A program made the position numbers and the translations under genes. From contig JAQFVV010012545.1 of NCBI GenBank assembly GCA_028023455.1, positions 1,244,001 through 1,308,000 on the forward strand: a DNA stretch of 64,000 bases, read 5' to 3'. Every line of letters begins with the position of its first letter. Position 1 is the first letter of the stretch. The notes under the pieces were generated by a model that searched no databases, was not told the origin of the DNA, and worked only from the letters and a program-made list of their open reading frames with translations. Of the stretch, positions 49,853 through 63,615 are shown in pieces. Source of the stretch: Epiperipatus broadwayi. Its lineage: Eukaryota; Onychophora; Udeonychophora; Euonychophora; Peripatidae.

Positions 49853-50537
49853 GTTAATTTAAAACTACATTATTCTTCAATTAAAGTTTATATCTGAGGT
49901 AGAATATGATAAAACCTAGCCTAATATATGAATTAGTTAGTATTTATCTAAAGTGGATGATGTCAATTGAGTGAGCGCAATAAGTTTAGTAAGATAGATT
50001 AAATTTGTAGTAATTTAATATTTTATCCTTGATAACTTAAAATATTACTTTAACTGAGTTGTCATTAATATTTTATCTTGGGATTCCTTACTACACGTGT
50101 TCTTATAGCAGTTATTTTCCTTTCTAAATGACTATAAGCTTTTCTTAAGAAGATTTTCTTGCAAGATAAATCGAACTTACAAAACAAATATTTCCAGTAA
50201 AGCCTATTTCTCGCTATTTATGACTTTCAAAAGAAAAATTGCTTTATTATTAAAAATGAAATATAAACACAACTAGAATAAAAACAAAAGTAAGCTTAAG
50301 TTAAGCTTCATTTATTAATATTGGCAAAGTACTAAAATAATTTACCTTAAGTTTCAAACTTCTTTTATAAATATGTGAAGTTTATATCCGTGCTTAAAAC
50401 GATATAATAATATCTAGTCTAATATATTATTTGTAATAATCATTAATATATTTTTTCTAGAGCGGTTAGCGGAGAGATGATAAATTTGACACTTTTAGAT
50501 TAAAATATAGTAATGTGATTTTATCTCTGATAAATTA
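49853..50537. other. AT-rich intergenic DNA
   Basis: No supported feature. Confidence 0.5.
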
Positions 50538-50554
50538 AATTATTTAACTGACTT

Positions 50555-50665
50555 TTGTTTTCTCATATGTCATGGCATCGGCCGGGACGCGAACCCACAA
50601 CCGTCTGCAACCAACTACTTGCTTGCAAGGCGGCTGCGATGACCTCTCGGCTAACGACGCTTGAC
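50555..50665 (-). mobile_element. Short tRNA-derived SINE, copy 2
   Basis: A 111-bp copy of the element at 3264, with the same Leu/Ser-type D arm, B-box region (GGGTTCGCGTCCC) and CATATGAGAAAA end. It is flanked by a perfect 17-bp direct repeat (50538-50554 and 50666-50682). The perfect target duplication and few differences from copy 1 indicate a recent insertion. Confidence 0.85.
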
Positions 50666-50682
50666 AATTATTTAACTGACTT

Positions 50683-52169
50683 AAATTTGTTATTGAGACA
50701 TTCCTCTTTATTATGTAATAATAAACAATGACTTACTATTGAATTTGCGTAAACAATATTTAAAAAAAGGATTTCCGAAATAGAGACCTTAGAACTCTCT
50801 AATTTAGCTCAGATATTATTGTGTTTATACGGTATGACCAGGATAATATTCCTAGTCACTTAAAAATAAAATGGAATTCTAGAACCCATTTAGCCTTGAG
50901 CATTATTACACTTATTATTTAAGTAAAACTTTGTGTGCAAATTGAAAATTATAATTACATATTGTAATGTTATAATTGACTATTTATTAGTCTGTATTCA
51001 GAACAAGTTATATTTATCTGTTTAAGGAAATTTATTTAAACTTCTTTGTATCAGTAATTTCAATCTCTGTGGTCAAGTTGCAATCTTTAGTGTCTATATA
51101 AATGTATTGGACTACAAATAAAGGTGGGATTCCACTTTATGGTTAAAAGAGATTGCCTTGTTGAGATTGTTATTGATATTGGATTGTCTAAATGCTGACT
51201 GCTTTTAATGATTAAATATATTTATTATTTGTAATACAAATTTACATTACTTAACCTCTGTTATGATTAGCATATTATACAAGTTCAGCTATTGGTGGTA
51301 CAACTAACAATTTGAGAAGTGCAATTACTTCTAGTGTAAGTATGGTGATGACTGAAGCTAGCAATATTGTGTAGGTCTATTGTTATTCAATGTCTGATAT
51401 TGTCTGTTTTTCTCTCAAATGGATTTCTATTTATATATCAGGAGCATTGTCCTTACCGGAAATGAATCTGGATCTCAAATTCGTCTATTTATACCACTGA
51501 TTGTTTACTTACTTTTATTATTATCCCATTAGTTAATTTTACTGTCAGTTGAATCCATTTCTGATAATCTTATAGTAAAGATAAATCCATTATTTGAGGA
51601 TAAGCTTGTGAGGAATTAGAATAAGTTCACAACAGACTCCAAAGTACTTGCAGTTTGTAGATTTTTTTCTTCAGATAATTAATTTTTTCCAATTGCACTT
51701 ACAAATTTTTTTAATAATCAACCCTAGTTTTAAACTTCAGTTTTGGTTAATAAATAATTGTCCAATTATTATTAGCTGGACAGATGAAATCCAATCTATC
51801 TCAAATAAGTGACAATACATAATCTCTTTTAAAAAAAAGTAATAGATTATATATAAATTTTTACCATTTATGTAGAAAATTATTGTACATTTATATATAC
51901 TGAGATTATAATTAATCATCTTATTAATTGTCTATAATACCCTATCAAATATTCTAATTCCCAGTTATCATGCCTCTGTCATAAATCTTGCAAAATTTCT
52001 GCTTCTAATTTTTCATCCCATTTTTTTGATACCTTTTCTTTTCTTTCTCAATGGTATCCAGCTTACTATTACTTTTGTAATCTTTTTTTAGGTATCCTCT
52101 GTAGATGTTCACACCTATCCAATTGTCTTATAGTAATATCATTTATTAAAACCCGTGGTCACCATTTTC
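50683..52169. other. AT-rich intergenic DNA
   Basis: No supported feature. Confidence 0.5.
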
Positions 52170-52535
52170 TAAGCTTATACAAACTGTAAAACAATATCAA
52201 ACTTCTGACTGTAGTGCCACCAAGAGAAAACCACGGTAATCAATGCATTTTGGAAAGTTTGTGCATAAAATCCCTATCTAGTGCCTATTCATCCAATATC
52301 CCCATATTAGTTTTTAGCTTGTGACTTTCATCAGTGAGAAGCCTTGGATCTGAGAGCATTGTACCTAGATCTTAGGATTTAATGGCTGAGTATGCACTAG
52401 ACATGGATTTTATGCACAGCTTTCTTGCATCTATTAAATACTATGGCTTGCATTAGGTAGCACTACTGTCTGGAGAATTTACAACTGTTTTAACAGCTTG
52501 TGTAAGCATGGGAAATAGAGGCCATGTGATGTTTC
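52170..52535. mobile_element. Fold-back MITE family, copy 6
   Basis: The longest copy, about 366 bp. It has left blocks CTGTAGTGCCACC and TCCCTATCTAGTGCCTATTC, the mirrored right arm ACTAGACATGGATTTTATGC and GTAGCACTACTGTCTGGAGA, and the tail GCTTGTGTAAGCATGG...CCATGTGATGTTT. It also starts with the inverted tail (AAGCTTATACAAAC). Confidence 0.75.
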
Positions 52536-52734
52536 AGTGGTTTTACATTAATCCTGCCTATAGGATAATGGTGGTTGTGGTTATTTAAAAAAACCCAAGA
52601 CATTAAAATGTGTATGTACTGAACTGGGCTCATATCTGTCTGATCATACAAGCAAATTACCTTGGATTGGAGACATTATTGTGGTTTTCATCTTAGGCTC
52701 ATAGCCTTAAAGTTAACTAAATAGGTAAAAGTTG

Positions 52735-52899
52735 GACTACTGGAGAGTAGGTTCCTCACTGATGAAAGTCATAAGCTAGAAACTAGTTTGGGATATTGGA
52801 TGAGTAGGCATTATATGGGAATTTTATGCACAAACCTTCCAGCATCCATTGATTGGTGTAGTTTACACTGGATGTCACTACTGTTTGGAGAGTCTGCTA
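52735..52899. mobile_element. Fold-back MITE family, copy 7 (right arm only)
   Basis: Contains GAAAGTCATAAGCTAGAAAC, TTGGATGAGTAGGCATTATA, GCATCCATTGATT and CACTACTGTTTGGAGAGTCT. It is about 200 bp from copy 6 and truncated. Confidence 0.7.
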
Positions 52900-55350
52900 T
52901 TGATTTATCATTTATTATAATGTATTCAATATTCACTTCTTCTTTTTTAATTCTTTTATTGTTTTCACATACTTTCATCAACTTTTTTGCAGATCTTCAC
53001 TAGTAATCAATTTTCATGGCCATTAAACTATATGTAATGGTGATAATGTAAATCTATTCACACAACAATTAGTTCTGAAAAGATTGACAATCCCCAAGCT
53101 AGATTCTCAAGAACCATTTAAATGAACTTACAAATAATGAAATAATATCTCTTACATCAATGCCATTCTATTCCTCACTTAAATAGATTGGCATTAATAT
53201 AAAAAAGAGATGTTATGCACAAGTTCATTTAAATAATTCTTTGGGAAGTTGGCTTTTGAATTACCATGGTAATATTTGCAGATTTGATTGTTCTGTGAAT
53301 AGATTTTTACAAAATTTATTGTAAAATTATGCTCTTTATACTGTGAATTGTGTCTATCATAAAAAAGTGATCTAATCAAGTTAGGTGTTATCAATGCATC
53401 ATATTATCACCTGATTGCCCTTATAAAACAAACTATTATATATTTATTTTCTTGTACTATCATATAACATATTTTGCCATATGAAAATCTTTAAGTTAGC
53501 TGTTTGTTATATATTTAATGACGGTTTGTTGTCTCTTAAATTTTGATGAGTATTGTAATTGAATCCCAGTTTAAACATAATTTGATTTTAAGAAGGTGCC
53601 TATATGTTTATAAAAATAAATTTGTTGTTATGAGTTTTATTACAAAAGCTGTTGCTGGAATCATCATTATCATTATATTACAATGAATAATTAAATTAAA
53701 TAACTAGGTTTAATGGCCATATATGTAAGTAACGGTCTTCACTATGTTTGTTTGGAAGCCCTTAGTGGGAGAATACATGCATCTTTACATCAATATATTT
53801 GAACTGAGCTGGTAATAGCCATATAATGGATATATAAATTTTAAGGTATTGGGATCTTATAATTTTATTGACACAGATAAAATATAAGAATGTCATTTTT
53901 TTGTTATTCTTCCAAGTGCATGTGCAGTAAAGAATGTACCAAACGGGTTTGAACCTGGTACACTATGAATAGATGATATTTATCTAGGTTTAAGACAATA
54001 TAGTAGCACCCAGGGAAAACACATGTACTTAGCTAAACTGAATAAAAGTGATCAAGTCCCTTTTCCAACTTGATAATATTAACTTTCTCTGATATTTTTT
54101 TTAAGTTGTTATAAATAGCACCAGTGTGTGTGTGTGTGTGTGACCATGAATGGTCTTATATATGTGGAAAGAGGAATGGGAATGATTCTTTGTTGAAAGA
54201 ACCTATTATTGGAGATAAGCGTAATGCACTCCATGGATTTCAGTGTAATTTTATTCAGTTGCTATAGCTAATATTGGTTTATCTGATGACAATGGCTAGT
54301 ATATTTTGTTAGTTAAAATGACTTCCCACTATCGAAATATTTTAAATCTTAAATGATAGCAGTGATTAACTTTCATTTTTATTTTGTGTGTTGAGAAATG
54401 GGATAATTTATTTATCTCATTATTGGTATGACTAAATTAATGCTTATGACAGTTGCCAACGGGCTATGGTATTATATTTATGTTAAGTTACAAATTGGCT
54501 GTCATATTTTATGTATTTCTTTATTATAATTACAAAGTGGCTATCCAAAGAGCATTAGAGATAAGCCATACACCTAAGATAAGAAGAAGTCAGAACGGCC
54601 TCAGGTTCCATTGTGTTATAGATAATATCATCATTTGGTAATTACCAATTATAGCACCTATCATAGCATAAGTGTATATTCAATTACAAATAGCATATGA
54701 CATTCTTTTAATTAGTTACAAATAGCATGCCAACTAGGGCTCGAAGTACGCCACATACCTGAGAGATGTGTAGTATATATAATGATGACATGTATAGTTT
54801 AAAAAAAAAAGAAGGAACATTTTTTGTGTGTAATTTTTTTTTATATATAGAAATATTTTGGCCTTATGTTTAGATGATGATGAATACTATTATTGCATTT
54901 TTTTTTTTTTGATGTTGATAAATAAATACAGCTATAAAACAGCTTAGTTTCAATTTTAAAATCATATAAATATCACAACTTATAGTAAGTGTTAAAGTTA
55001 ATAGCATTTTTTAAAAATATTTTCCTTATCAATGAAATATAGCATTGCTGCCAGATAAGCATAGAAATATTGATAGCATTAAATTATAAATAATTTCATA
55101 CATATTTGGAGAGTTTATATTATAGAAAATCTATGATTTGGGGGGTTGCATTGGATATTTGATTGTTGGAGTTTGGATGGTTATATTGCAATTTTTGATG
55201 ATGGATGGAGAGTTTTTGTCATTGCCTTGAGATATTATGTATTCATGCCATTCGTGATTGATTAATCTCATTCACTGCACCAACCCAGATTATGATGTCA
55301 GTTATTATTTGTCATGAAGCAGTTAATAGTAGTCCTGCCATGATTTTTGT
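52900..55350. other. AT-rich intergenic DNA
   Basis: Contains a short (GT)n run at about 54125-54142. No gene supported. Confidence 0.5.
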
Positions 55351-55386
55351 CTCTAAGACTCCAAGAGAGAGAGCAAGGCATAGTTT

Positions 55387-55417
<31 letters not shown>

Positions 55418-55423
55418 GGGCTA

Positions 55424-55460
<37 letters not shown>
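55351..55460. repeat. (TA)n tracts with an adjacent CTCTAAGACTCC motif
   Basis: The motif CTCTAAGACTCCAAGAGAGA at 55351 is followed by two (TA)n tracts (about 55390-55418 and 55430-55457) separated by GGGCTAAAT. Related motif copies lie at 60011 and 60072. Confidence 0.75.
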
Positions 55461-58400
55461 GCCCTTGTCTGTAGGTCATAGGTAGGGTAGAAAGGTCAAT
55501 TATTAAAAAATTTTAAATTTTAAGTTATATTTGTAAGATATATAAATAATAATAAGAGAATGAGATTTTATAGTACAATTTAAAGCTAAAAATACCTGGT
55601 AGGTAACAGTGTAATAAATTATTTTAAAAGAAAACAGTTAAATAAAGCTTAATCATATCATTGCTTATGGTTGTGAAAGCTGGCCATATAAAATAATACA
55701 GCTATAGATAGTTAAAAGTAGATTAATAATTTGAATATAATATTTTAAAACTAATAAATTAAATAAATACTATATGTAGTGTATAATTATATTTAATAAT
55801 CAAAATTAATAGATTGTGTTTTAAAATAAACTTTGGGATGGTGAGAGTTATATTTAGTTTAACATTATAAATTATTTTCCAAATTTTATAATAAAATATA
55901 TCAGTTTTGGTAATTTAAACCAAGACGTAAATAAAAAATCATTTTTATAAAGTTAGTAGACACGTGACCGTATATTAAATACCTTCACACACACTCTTGT
56001 TAAAATAATAATAAACTGTGTGAATTTAAAACTAGATATAATTGCCATCGATCTTTAAAGTGAAAGTTAAAAATATTAAATATTGTTTTAATAATTATTT
56101 TAAAACTTAGATGATTTTTTTTATATAAAACTATAATTGAATTTAAAAATATTGGTATAAATATTCCAGACATTACGTCATCAATTCTTAATTTTAAAAC
56201 ATCCATTCTGTTATCAAAATAAAATGAATAAATTGTTCGCGCTAAAATAAATATTAACCAATCAAAGGATGTAAAATTAACAGACAAAAATCTAAGAATT
56301 ATACAGAGCGGGAGAAGTAATGTGTAAGTGAAAGAGAAAGTAACAAATTTTTATGGCTGATAACATCGTAGCTGAACAGTAATATAAATTTATAATTTCG
56401 GATTTATTCTAAAAGTTATTCTGTAACATATAATATATTTTTGACTACAGAGATATGTATTGCTAATTTTAAGTTTATCTTACCAGGAAATTTTATTCAA
56501 ATTTAACCAGAAAGCCTACAGTAACATGGAAGTACAAGAAAAAATATTTAAAGTGATTGCTGAAAGAAAAATAATTGGAAATCATCTTAATGCCACCTTA
56601 GTTGTGCTCAACCTGAAACTTAATCTTATAACTGAAAGGAATACAATTGGGACGATATGTGAAAATCTGAAAAAGAAGCTGCTAGTCGTCAAGAACAATT
56701 TATGACGATAAATTTACAGAGCTATCTTAAAACTAAGTTATACTTCTCTATGAACAAAATTTTAATATGCGTTCTAGTATCAAGAAAAATAACAGTGGAG
56801 AAAGAATGTTTATTTTGTAAAGAAAACATTATTAAAAGATATAGTTCCAGAATTGTGAAATAAAGGAAAGTAAAAAGATTAAAGTGCTATAAGTATTTTA
56901 TGGCAAGGTGCCTAAAACTTTATCTTATTAGAAAAAATATTATAAAGTATTCAATGAAGAAAAATGCTTGATTTAAAATGTTAAAATTAAATTGCTCAAC
57001 TAAATGAAAATGGATCCATGGAAACCAAAATTTTATTGAAGATTTTAAAAGTCCGTACAAGATGCATCGGGGGAAACCAGACGCGCGGGAAAAAGCTAGC
57101 AGACTATGTTGAAGGAGATATCAAGAATTAATAAGTGTATAAAATATTGAGAAAACTAAGGATCATCGTCGATGAAGATTATTAAACAGAGTTATTTTTT
57201 TTATAGAACATTAAGTGACTGAAGAAAAAATAAAGTATATATTTTTTTTTAGCTTTACTATGAACAATTTTCAAGCAAGTTCGACAAAGCAGTATCGTAA
57301 ATATAATTTAATATTTTTATTTGATTGTATTTAAAATATAAAAATTCTATATTAGCTTAGGGAAACATATAAACATGAATTTAAGAATAATGAGATTTTA
57401 AATATAATAGCTTAATAGAATGATAGAAATATTATTATAAAAATAAAATGTATGTATGGAAGTTTTAAATATCTACAAGAAGTAATGGAATGGTGAAGCC
57501 TTCAGAATACGATCAAGAAGATAGAGATCGTTTTGGTAATTGTGATATTATTGATAATGCATAATGTATTTTTTTTTAGGTCATCTATTAATGAAGAATG
57601 ATGTATGAAAGTTTTTAAATTATAAGTACACATTTTATCCAACATTAAAACATATATTTGAGATAGTAGTAATTTTAAATGTGCATGCAATAAGTTGTTT
57701 TAAAAATATAATTAATAATATAAGTATCATAATAATTATGTGATTCTTTTGAACTTTTATGTTGCAAAATCTTCAGATAATTTTAAAATAGTTGGTATAT
57801 TATAAATATACGAGATAAGTAGTAAAAGATTTTCTTAAGAATAGCTGTATAGTTTGAACTAAAAATGAATTTTATTATTGTTAGAAATGTAGACAGAAAT
57901 TTGTCGATGTACTGCATAGATAAATCTAGAGAAATAAAATCGGATAGTGACTTGGTAGTACTGGTGTAGAGGAAACCAAGATGATGTTTTTTGCCAAGAA
58001 ATAAGAAAAATCAAATATTTGGATCATAGTATTTTGTGTGATTTCAGTATAGCTAACTAAGTCCTATCACTGAACACATATATTTTGGACAGTGTTTTTT
58101 TACGTATTTTTGAAACTTTTTGATGTTATATAAAGCTGAAGGAATAGCTTTAGCATCACTCCTATAGTAGAGGTGGATAGACAGATAAAGGTCACTCCTC
58201 TATGGTGTTCTTTAAATTCACTGTGCCATCATTGTCAAGTTTTATGACGGATAATATTCTAGTTGTTTTGATCCTGCGCATCTATTTTCGCTATCCTTGT
58301 TTCATGAATATACATCGTCAGAAAGATATTTTTATAGAAATGATACATAAAATAGAAATGAGGCTAGGTTGTCGTTATGTAAGAATAGTTTATTTACTAG

Positions 58401-59980
58401 AATGAGTTAGAATTGTTATTTTAAAAGTGAAAGTATAAATGTCATAAAGAGATGAAGAATCATATGATATAGTTTTAAAAAGTAATTCTGAAATGAATAT
58501 AAGATTTTAAAGGAAAAATCTAAACAAAGTTTTTAAAGTAATAATAAAATTTTAATATTTTATATGATATTTAAAAATAGAGATTGCATGTTGGTTGAAA
58601 AATGATTCAATAATGTGTAACAGATATATGTATTTGTGCATGGTATGTTAATGATTGTAATTACCATACGAAGCAAAGGCTTGGATAAGTATTTGATTAA
58701 TAATTATTGTATAGTCAATAATAAAACGGAAACATCAAAATGTCAAGAAGGGTTTGAATCTTTAGGATTCCATACGAATAATAATATAAAATAGAATTTT
58801 ATGATTTTGTATAATTTTTACTACGAAGGTAAAAAATTTTGTAAAAATATAATTTTAAAATTAATAGAGATATAAAGTATTAATGATAATTATTGATAGA
58901 TACATTTTTGTAACAAGCTAAACTAAAATCAGATATCTAATAATAATAATACTGTATAAGAGTTAAAAATAAAATAAGTAGAAATTTAATGTTAAGAGAT
59001 AAACTAGTAAAGTAATTTTGTAACAGGAAAGTAGGGATATCCGATGTACATAATGTAAATATTGTTATTTGTATAATTATTAATAAACTATGTTGTAAAT
59101 TTATTTGTAAGCTTCGTGTCTTAGTTATATTTCTCCACATAGAATGCATGATATCGCAATACACATTTATAATTGCAACAGACATATAATTTTGCACAAA
59201 GTAGATAAACATAAAAGTGTTATAATAATTTTTGAAAATTTATTTGTATGATAAAATTAAAGGATTATAATTATATCGTTTATTGGTCATAAGTTGGTTG
59301 CCACAATATTAAAATAAATTATATGCTAATATTACAACACGTATTTTGATTGTCAGATTATTAAATACTACCACGAACGTAATATTTATTTATTTATTTC
59401 ATTTAAGAAGAAATAGGATTACATTATACTATTATTATCATTATTCTTATTTATTATTGTTAGTTGTTACGTAGTGAATTTATGACATAAAATTCCCTTC
59501 TCATAGTTTACTACCGTAATTTAAATCAGTTTAAATGCAATTTATGAACCTGAGATTTATTTGATTTGATTTTATTTCATTTATTTACTTAAATTATTTA
59601 ATTGAGCTAGATTATTATTACAAAGAATAATAAGATATGATTATTATCTTAATCGTAATGAAAAGAGCTTGGAAAGTCATAAGAATACCATAAGTTGATT
59701 ATTTAGTATAGTGTTCTTATGCCATTGGGATAGTATCATGTGGATATATCTCAATGTAGTCTGTCTCGCTCCCCGTGTCGTCGCTCCATGTCTCATGAAA
59801 ATAATAAATTTTTAATAATATAACTGTATTTATATTTTAAAGTTTAGAGCTAGTAGTAATCATTTTTAATAAATTAATTTCATTCATTTTGTTAAGACTG
59901 AGCTAGAGAGAACCCGGGAATATATTTTAAACATTATTATAGATTATTTTGGAGTGCACGCGTGAGAGGCGACGGGGGAG
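55461..59980. other. AT-rich intergenic DNA
   Basis: No gene is supported. A less AT-rich patch at about 57050-57110 has no recognisable content. Confidence 0.5.
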
Positions 59981-59983
59981 GAG

Positions 59984-60150
59984 GGTACAATATATATATA
60001 TAATATTTGCCTCTAAGACTCTGAGAGAGAGAGAGAAAGCAAGGCACAATTTTTTTATATATAATATTTGCCTCTAAGACTCCAAGAGAGAGCAAGGAAG
60101 TATTTTATAAATTATAGCCCCTAAGACTTGGACGCAAGCAGGGCAGTGTA
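59984..60150. repeat. Short tandem array of the CTCTAAGACTCC motif beside (TA)n
   Basis: After an (AT)n run at about 59990, the motif occurs at 60011 and 60072 with a 61-bp period, each preceded by TAATATTTGC. A weaker third copy (CCCTAAGACTTGGACGCAAG) follows near 60119. Confidence 0.7.
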
Positions 60151-61339
60151 ACAGCGTTTGCAGTAAACTATCAAGGGTTGTAGTAGCTTAGAGTTACATA
60201 GTTCATGTGTTTTATTTATTAAAAAATATATAAAATTAAAAAATATATATATCAGAATCAATACTTGAAAATATAGAAATTATTATACAGGGAAATTTAG
60301 AGATAAGTTAGAAACTAATAATTATAACTTGTCTTTCTTTTATACAATATTATCAGATAAAAATATTCTTTAAGGAATATTTGTGTTTTTAATTTAAAAA
60401 ATAAAAGGTTTGTGATTAATTAAAATAGTATGTACAAAAATAATCAGGCTGGGGATTAAAATTCCAGACTGATTAGTTGAACAATTTCAAATCTCTGTAA
60501 TTAAAATTCGAAACAGAAATAAAGAAATGTAAATTATAATTAAATTTTTTGAGATAAAATGTGTTGAAGCTAGAGCAAGGGGATGGGGTCAGAGGAATAT
60601 AAAAGGCACACATTCTCTATTGTAGGAGAGAGAGTTGAGATAGAGTTTTGAATTCAGTGGTTAAATTTTGAGTTCGGCAGAGTTGTTTAAGTTTGAATTA
60701 AGTTCATTTTCAAGCCAGATTAAAGAATGATTGGCTAGAACCGAACATTGTGTTCGGTCATTTTCTCCGCTATTCTCCCATGTGCCATTTAGCAAAATGC
60801 CGTAACATATTACTCTGACTCGCCTTCTGCTGAAGTTTCAACCCGCCCTACTAAATTAAATGAAAATTAGGTAAACCAAGCCACCTGAACAAGGGACCAC
60901 AAGAAGCTATCTTTCAGTTAAAAATACCAATGCCAAGGACCAAGAAAGTAACTGGATCCGAGGACAAAAGGGGTGATCATCCAACTACAAACTACAACCC
61001 AACTACAAAAGAAATCTAGGAACTATGATACCTACTGTGGAAATTAAAGACTAATAGAATCGCTACAAAGACAATGTTTGAAATGACCAATAAAGTCCAA
61101 AAGAAGCGCTATAAAGCCTAGGTAAATATTGATATCAGGATAAAAACTTTTAAATCTCAATCGTTAAAATGAGCATGCAAATTTTATTTAATATATAATA
61201 TTTCTTATGTGTTTACATTTTAATTATATCTTATTCTTGCATTTATAATTATTATCATTGTTTGTTTTTTTTAAATAAATTTTGTTTAAAATTATTAATG
61301 TCGTTTTTTCCGTCTTTCTCTCCATTCACAATCAAATGT
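60151..61339. other. Unassigned DNA with a promoter-like block
   Basis: Around 60590-60680 a TATA-like AATATAAAAGGC precedes a GA-rich stretch, and near 60785-60810 the sequence ends CCGTAACA. This could be a decayed LTR, but I could not pair its ends. Confidence 0.35.
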
Positions 61340-61560
61340 GCAGCCGGTCTCATGTGAAGAGCTAGCCATGGGTCAAGCGCTTGAAACATGTTGTTGACAT
61401 CTCATGGGTTCCAATCTCCGTATTGGATGGTGCCCTGGGCTTTAAACCTGTTATAAATTCCCCATGGGATGTTTCACGTTTCAGGCAGCCGGAGAGCTAC
61501 TTCGGTCTGGAAAAATGATTGTCGGTTTAATATTTTATTAAATCGCAGTCTGACCGGGGG
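61340..61560 (+). mobile_element. Possible tRNA-derived SINE
   Basis: TAGCCATGGGTCAAGCGC resembles a pol III A box with D arm, and GGGTTCCAATCTCC about 40 nt later resembles a B box. A moderately GC-rich, non-coding body follows (TTCAGGCAGCCGGAGAGCTA). No target duplication was found. Confidence 0.35.
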
Positions 61561-63140
61561 TATGATTGATATGTAAGTATTAATCCTATTTACTCTCTTG
61601 CTTGAGTAATGGGTTTTTAAAAAGATATTTTGCAAAATAATATGATTTCATAAAATTAAAATAAATAATTAGAAAGTCTTTAAAATTACAAGTTGAGTTA
61701 TAAAGTTGAAAAAAGTCTTAAAAAGTGTAATTAAGCAGAGTTTTAATTCCCGTTACAATATATATATATATTATAACGATCCGGAGAAATGGAGACTTAA
61801 TGTAACCTGCACTACAGGGCGCCATCTAGGCATTTGAACCTAGAAAAATTTATAAAGTAGGCAGATACGTAAGTCAAAAAAAAAAATTTTTTTATTTTAT
61901 ATATTTTGATTCCGGTCATTAGCCCATTGTCACTAGCTCAGTGGAATAGCAGAGATTTAGATTTTATCATAAATTCTTATCTAAGAATAAATTTTAAAAA
62001 GGAATAAAATAAGCCACTGCCAGTAATTATACACACAAACATTTATTTACGCACATATATAAACAAAATTTAACATTATTATTTTAGCATGTTTACTTTA
62101 ACATTATTTTTAACTTTTATTTTAGATTTTAATTTACATTTTAATTTTTATACTATTATAAGTTCACACAGACGGGTTTTTAAAAGTTTGTTTTAAAATG
62201 TTGAGTATAGATCGGTTATATAGATTACACGGTTAAAAAACATTTCAAAATAAACATAAATGATCAAAATACAAAGTCATTGATACCTTCAATTGCATAG
62301 GGAATACAAGAAACCCAATGGTATTTATCATAAGATACCGCAGAGACACCAATAACTTAAAAGACATCCGAATAAATACATTTTAGATACTCACCGTAAG
62401 GTATCATTATTTACCGAATGTCTATATATTTTGATCAAATATGAAAACCAAAAACATAATTAACCAATAACGAATCCATGCAACATCCATACCCAACTTA
62501 AATTTAATGCATTTTTATTTAGAGTGTCGAGTATGAATAGACTACATAGATTGCATTTGAAAAGAAAATATTCTATCCTTATTTAACCTTAGGCCAAAAG
62601 TTCGCAGTCAAACTAACATCAATTCATCTGATATATCGATGCATTCAATGTAATACGAAATACGGCAGCACAAAAGGTTAAGAGAAAAAATTGCCTCTCG
62701 TCAGATAGGAATACTACATCTATCTGACAAGAAGAGCAATAAAAAAAAACTGCATAGGAAAGGACTGCGGTCTATTTGCCGACTTACGAATCGCATTCCA
62801 TAGGCCAAAAAGGAAGTGTGCAGCATATAAAGCGATTCTGCCCGTAGCGAACCTCATACTACATCTACAAATTACACCAATATATCCAATCCACTTACCC
62901 AATTCAACTACGAAACAAATAACCTAAGATTACCCTCCCCTAATATAACTTTACAAATCTATATAACCACTCACGCCTGACTTAAGTTCAACATTTATAT
63001 AATTTAATTTATCACAAACCAAAAATCATAAATAAAACTTAAAGAACAAAAAAAAAAAAAAAATGGAAATGATTTTACAAAAAAAAAAAAAAAAAAATAC
63101 ATCAAATAAAATTATAACTAATTAATAAATAATTTAGTTT
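61561..63140. other. Unassigned AT-rich DNA
   Basis: Includes an (AT)n tract at 61757-61774, a small hairpin TCAGATAG/CTATCTGA at 62701-62727 and poly(A) runs near 63050-63100. A 60-codon minus-strand frame at 62720-62902 is not recognised. Confidence 0.4.
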
Positions 63141-63615
63141 GGTCAGATAGGAATCTATTTCTATTTTTTTTAAATATGGAAAGTTTTTAATTTAATGTTC
63201 ATGAATTATCTAAAGTTCTTACAATTTTTAAATGTCCAGCTTTATCCATGGCTTGCCATTTGAACATGAATTCCCATGCCATCCTAAATAGATATTGGTA
63301 TCCAGTTAGCCATTGTTTTTTATTTATCCAGAGGTCTTTTAGTTTAGCTGGTCCTTAATGTAGAAAAAACGATGTCATTTCTTTTTTTTTAACAAAACTG
63401 AAGGGATTGAAGAGTGTGTCTTTTCAATCCCTTCTCCTTCAACTCCGCACTAACACATATCTGTCCTCTTGTAATAACTATTATTCACTCACTTTTTATA
63501 ATAGCCTTTCAGATCCAGTGGACATTAATCACGACCATGTGATGGTCCTTTCGCTGAGGTCCGATTCCGTTTTTCATTCATTGGCTATTAGTTTCTATTG
63601 TTTTCCTATCTGACC
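63141..63615. mobile_element. Possible 475-bp MITE
   Basis: GGTCAGATAGGAA at 63141-63153 is the exact inverse of TTCCTATCTGACC at 63603-63615, so the pair could be 13-bp terminal inverted repeats. No target duplication is clear. A hairpin GAAGGGATTGAA/TTCAATCCCTTC sits near 63400-63432. Confidence 0.4.

Noticed and set aside
53925-53970. B-box-like GGGTTTGAACCTGG
   Set aside because: No A box or cloverleaf could be formed around it.
60590-60810. Possible LTR with TATA box and CCGTAACA end
   Set aside because: No matching start, second repeat or target duplication could be paired with it, so I left it as a promoter-like block only.
62720-62902. 60-codon minus-strand frame
   Set aside because: No start context, splice site or recognisable domain; slightly less AT-rich composition alone is not enough.
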